Origin: Nageia nagi
Taxonomy: Eukaryota > Pinophyta
Length of the DNA: 64,000 bases
Assembly (NCBI GenBank): GCA_050084985.1
Contig: JBITNC010000001.1
Span: forward strand, 206,956,001 to 207,020,000
Direction: 5' to 3'
Shown piece by piece: positions 60,101 through 64,000 of the stretch. The notes below the pieces were generated by a model, which saw only the letters and a program-made list of their open reading frames with translations, did no database searches and was not told where the DNA came from. The position numbers and the translations under genes are program-made. The first letter of the stretch is position 1; the number at the start of each line of letters is the position of its first letter.

Positions 60101-61647
60101 TATTTAAGCTTAGAATATATTGAGAAGGTTATTCTTAGTATAGTATTGTTTAAATCATGGTATTTTTTACTATGCTTGTATAATTAATATAGAGTTAAAT
60201 AAAAATAATTATGGCAAATTATTATGAAATATATATATATTCTTTGGATGTTAATACTTTTTTGAATTAAATCTTACTCTATGGTCAAGGAAGGAAGGTA
60301 GTCTCAATAAAGGCATAAAACCTCCTGAGACCACAAATAGAGTTAAATCTAAGTAAGTGGTGTGTTAAATTTGATCATAAAATTGGATGGATTAAGGTAT
60401 GGTACAATAATGTATTGGGATACAAAAGAGATGAGCTTTCTTAATTCTCATATGCTCATAAAACATCTTTAGTACCTATGAATACTCACTCTTCGAACCT
60501 TGGAAATTCCATGAAAGGAAGATAGCATGATAGATTATGAAGCCCCCTCCTTACCATGGAGATTATTGAATGAAAATTTACACAAATGATGTATTTGAAT
60601 TATTGTAGTTATGATGTATTTTGGAATTGCAATGTAATCAAGTATCATAAAGGATAGGAAGAGGAGAAGTTAACATATCCTCACAAGTTATGATCATATA
60701 TAGGATTTTGAAATATAGTGGTATTCCATGACCCTACATAACATGTATGTATGATGTAGTACTTATAATGAGTTGTAAGCTCAAATGACCTAGAAAGAAC
60801 TCAATAGGTCTTTGAGATAATGGACCATGAATAATCACTATGTATATTTAGCTTTACGCTTGAGAAATATTTTAACTTACCTTTAGGAAGAAAAGAATGG
60901 TCAACATTATAATCATTTCTTGGTCCAAATAAAGGACTAATTTATATAGATGGTTCTTAATGTTTAGTAAAATATCAAAGTAATGCATTGTGATTATGTC
61001 CTTCATATAAACATAACCTACTAATTAATAAGAATCTAAAGTAAATTTCTAAAGAGGTAAACCTAGGCTATGCTAGACCTATCTTTCTCTTATGCTAGGG
61101 TTTTAAGGATTTCAATGTACTTATTGATGAAGTTATCACTAAACTAAGTAATATTAATGAAATAAGTTCAAATGGTAGGTTTCAAACCTAAATTATAATT
61201 TGATAGGTTTTCTACCACTTTAAAGTTTGACCTAATTTCTCAACATGGGAAGTGGACCCAACAATTATCTATTGAAACTTAGGATTCAAATATAAGCATT
61301 TCAAAAAAAGTAATTAAGTTAGAAAATTGTAAAAATATTAGATTAAGAATTTGACCTAATTCAAAGCTACACATTAAATTATACTGAAAGGATTTCTTGA
61401 AGTTCAAGCTTGTTCCCTCATGATAGTAAAGACCTTACCTGAACAAAAATAGAGCATGATCATCATGGGGAACTACTCGTAAGTGAGATAGGCTTACATG
61501 GTGAATGTGCCCTAGTACTTACTTTAGTAAAGTGATATCTAAGTAATGTATGAGAAGCATCATCATATGGCCCATGTGGGATAAAATATTTATGATTAAT
61601 AGTCTACCCATAAGGATTGTAAAAAAAATTGGTTTTAAATTTTAGAT
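57154..61647 (+). repeat. 3' LTR of the large element (about 4.5 kb)
   Basis: Starts TGTAATGACCTC after the polypurine tract AAGGGGGGAG. A TATA-like GATTATAAATATTGG lies at about 57979-57993, 825 bases in, a plausible U3 promoter. The LTR runs to about 61647, where it meets a minus-strand gypsy fragment and lacks the last about 20 bases (GGTTAGGTTGCATTACA in the left copy). At 4.5 kb it is long even for plant LTRs. Confidence 0.7.
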
Positions 61648-62059
61648 GAAAAGGAATCTTGGATAATGAGTGATAGATGAAAAGGAATCTTAAGCTAATT
61701 GCTATAGCTCTTGAAAACCTTCTATAATGATAAAATAAGATAAAAGGAGTATTATTATTAGTGATAAAATACATTATTAATGCAAGAATATATTTTTGAA
61801 TTTTATATTTTTTATACTTATTTTTGTGCTTTTGACATGTTTTACTTTTTTTACATTTTTTATTTTTTATTATTTTTGTAAAATATTTTTAAATATTTGA
61901 ATTTGCTAGTGTTGACTAGGTGTAAAAGGATAAAAGTTAAATAATATTAATTATTTAAATCTCTTCAACACCTTCCAAGGTTTTCAATTGTATGGTATTT
62001 AACCTTATTTGTTGATTACAATGTATGAACCCATTCAATTAGGTGCAAATTTTCCTCTT

Positions 62060-62740
62060 TCTATTCATGGTTGACTTATGATTTGCTGATTTTTTTTAGA
62101 ATAAGGTCATCAACTTCAAATTCATGATAATGTACCCTTTTTTTATAATATTTATTGATAATTTCTTGGTAAATTTTAAAATTATGAAGGACACATATGA
62201 TTTTCATCAAGTAAATCAAGTTGGGCTAGTATATCTTATCTATATGTAGTGTCATCAATAAATTGTTGTAATGAAATATGAAGTGATGAAATTTCAACTT
62301 TAATTAGTAAAACAACTTCAAAACCATAAACTAATTAAAAATTATTTCTCCCATAAGTGTGTGTATGCTTGTTCTATATGCCCATAATTCATATGAAAGT
62401 TTGGTATGCCAATCTCTTTGTGAATATCCAACAAATGTTTGAAGAGCTTTAATAATTATCTTATTTGAGGCTTCTGCTTGTCCATTTGCTTGAGGATAAT
62501 AAGATGTTGGAAAACTTAATTATATATTATAATTTTCATACAAAGATCTAAAATACTTATTTTTGAAAGGAATTCCATTATCCATGATCAACTTGGAAGG
62601 GATTCCAAATCTACATATAAGGTTTGTATCAATGAATTCCATAATTTTGATTGCTTTAATTTCAATTAGGGGCATGGATTCTACCCATGTTGTAAAATAT
62701 TTAGCTATAGTAATAGTGAATTTATGTTCTTATAAATAAT
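62060..62740 (-). pseudogene. Integrase core of the third gypsy fragment
   Basis: Minus-strand frame: RFGIPSKLIMDNGIPFKN at about 62615-62562, with the catalytic Asp intact (MDNG), then SYYPQANGQAEASNKIII at about 62515-62460, the conserved NGQAEASN block with its Glu intact, and WHTKLSYELWAYRTSIHT. The C-terminal VDDLILKK-like motif is at about 62110. Of the three gypsy integrases here this has the best catalytic residues. Confidence 0.87.
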
Positions 62741-63389
62741 TATGATAAACTTGGCTAACATGATCTAATCCTTATTATTAAAAGGGCCATATGTTTACAA
62801 CAGATTGTAAATCTTGAGAAGGAATGTGTTTAAAGTTTGCAAATTGTTGATATTTAATGCATCTTTTAACATATTAAACACAATATTTTTCAAGTGTAGG
62901 CCAAAAGTATCCCATACTTAACAATAATTTTGCAATTTCCATTCCACTAAATTTACCACCAGATGTACCATAATGTGCTTGAGAAAGAGCAAGGGGACTT
63001 CATTAGGTTCAAGTCATATCAAAAGAATGCATTCATATCCATGTTTATAAAGTATGTCCCCCAATAAGGTGTATTTGACATATTTTTATTTGAAATTTAA
63101 TAATTTAATTTTTTTCATATATTGACGGTTAATTCCAAGTTTAATAAAATATTTCATTAGTTAATATCAAGGATTAACATTATCAACTTCAATTTGATTA
63201 ATAATGGGTTCAACAATGTAAGAGGGATCATGCAAAGTGGTAATGTGAATAGTGAGCTTATATTGATTTTATTGAGTGTATAAAAATCTATTGGTGGATA
63301 TTGGGGAAGATTTAATGGTATACTTATAATATTAGAAAAGGATTTTTTCAAGAACAAGTTTATATTTCTTTAATATCTCATTATGGAAT

Positions 63390-63932
63390 TGACAGGTACT
63401 AAGAACTTTATCAACAATGAGTTGTGAATTACCAATAATTTTAATTTTCTTAATGTTCAATTTTATTGCAATTTGTATAATAAGAAAAAAGATCTCATAT
63501 TCCATCATATTATTTGTGTAAGGGAATTTTAGTTTAAAATATAAAGGGATAGGTTCTCCTTAAGGTGTGATAAGGACAATGCCAGCACCACCCTATTGTT
63601 CACATTTATATCAATCAAAGAAAAGGGTAATGTCAAGTTCATATTTAGTATCAATAAATTCTTCATCTTTAATCAAGAAAAAGATAGAATCATTAAGAAA
63701 ATCAAGTGATAAAGGTTGTGAATCATTTAGAGGAGCTTCAACAAGTTGATAATAAATTCATAAATTCAAAGGCATATTCAATTACGAGCATGATCCATTT
63801 AGATGTATTTGAATTAATGTAAGAATTACTCATCATGCATATTATTGGATCATTTCTAGAAATAACATAAGTCTTATGGTTTAGCATGTAATGTATCAAT
63901 ATACATGTTGCAAATATAATGGCAAGGTACAA
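63390..63932 (-). pseudogene. RNase H regions of the third gypsy fragment
   Basis: 63932-63740 reads YLAIIFATCILIHYMLNHKT, ISRNDPIICMMSNSYIN and SKWIMLVIEYAFEFMN (end of the RT-linked RNase H). 63540-63390 reads MMEYEIFFLIIQIAI and KIIGNSQLIVDKVLST, the second RNase H, with GDS worn to GNS. Confidence 0.8.
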
Positions 63933-64000
63933 TTTCTCAACATGTATATATCAAACTTTATAATCAACAAGAGTTCTACTTATATAATAAATGGCTTTCT

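Larger units (their letters stand above)
49910..61647 (+). mobile_element. Large-LTR retrotransposon with no recognisable pol
   Basis: Left LTR 49910-53144 (5' truncated), Met-tRNA-type primer site ATTGGTATCAGATCAAG at 53144, interior to 57153, polypurine tract AAGGGGGGAG followed by TGTAATGACC at 57154, and right LTR 57154-61647. About 3.25 kb of the LTRs align (49910-53120 against 58275-61645). The interior of 4 kb shows coiled-coil-like and basic frames but no protease, RT, RNase H or integrase, so it may be a large non-autonomous derivative. Confidence 0.75.
61648..64000 (-). mobile_element. Third Ty3/gypsy fragment, minus strand, runs off the window
   Basis: Minus-strand order from 64.0 kb down: RNase H end of RT, RNase H-like domain, integrase. 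No LTR is in the window. The right LTR of the large element joins its 3' side near 61648. Confidence 0.82.

Noticed and set aside
1-64000. tRNA or rRNA genes and organelle DNA insertions
   Set aside because: No cloverleaf with conserved T-arm GGTTCGA-type sequence and no rRNA core or chloroplast/mitochondrial gene motif was noticed; a tRNAscan or organelle search was not possible.

Overview
The window is repeat-rich, AT-rich plant nuclear DNA of the kind seen in large seed-plant genomes. LTR retrotransposons of the Ty3/gypsy Tat-like group and Ty1/copia are layered on one another, CpG is rare, and every coding frame is decayed, mostly by C-to-T type changes that create stops. A gymnosperm is plausible because of the old, nested, methylation-worn elements, but nothing in the sequence fixes the species. 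I found no intact host gene, rRNA, tRNA or CRISPR array. All family calls come from translated motifs and repeat comparison read by eye.

Layout. 0.35-2.4 kb: minus-strand pseudogene of the plant mobile domain (PMD) family with an acidic, coiled-coil tail and a recognisable small intron. 3.0-14.1 kb: a very large imperfect palindrome made of two tail-to-tail copies of one non-autonomous gag-only LTR element. Its LTR begins TGTAGATG; its 3' UTR carries three 192-bp repeats. 14.1-18.05 kb: a gag piece of a sibling copy, then a truncated but coding-rich relative on the plus strand (LTR piece, gag, protease, G-patch-like motif, N-terminal reverse transcriptase) cut into an LTR fragment. 18.05-20.1 kb: 3' UTR, polypurine tract and 3' LTR of another relative. 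21.2-23.7 kb: a long decayed minus-strand reading frame I do not recognise.

25.7-34.5 kb: the best-preserved element, a minus-strand Tat-like Ty3/gypsy retrotransposon with both LTRs, gag, protease, reverse transcriptase, RNase H and integrase. 34.5-38.7 kb: a second minus-strand gypsy fragment with a 1.05-kb tandem duplication of its RT/RNase H part. 38.8-43.65 kb: a minus-strand Ty1/copia element with a full 5' LTR, Met-tRNA type primer site and all domains, but mutated catalytic residues. About 45.0-45.7 kb: an LTR of the TGTAGAC type on the minus strand; 46.56-48.03 kb: a second PMD pseudogene on the plus strand, antisense to that LTR. 49.9-61.65 kb: a large-LTR element with a 3.2-kb truncated left LTR, about 4 kb of interior without recognisable pol, and a right LTR of about 4.5 kb. 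61.65-64.0 kb: a minus-strand gypsy integrase/RNase H fragment running off the end.

The coding-rich element at 14.3-17.9 kb shares LTR sequence with the gag-only copies that form the palindrome and could represent the autonomous source of their replication machinery. The two PMD pseudogenes share architecture, and one lies antisense beside a 3' LTR, as expected for a gene carried by a retrotransposon. The palindrome, nesting and LTR-internal junctions show repeated insertion and recombination among related copies.
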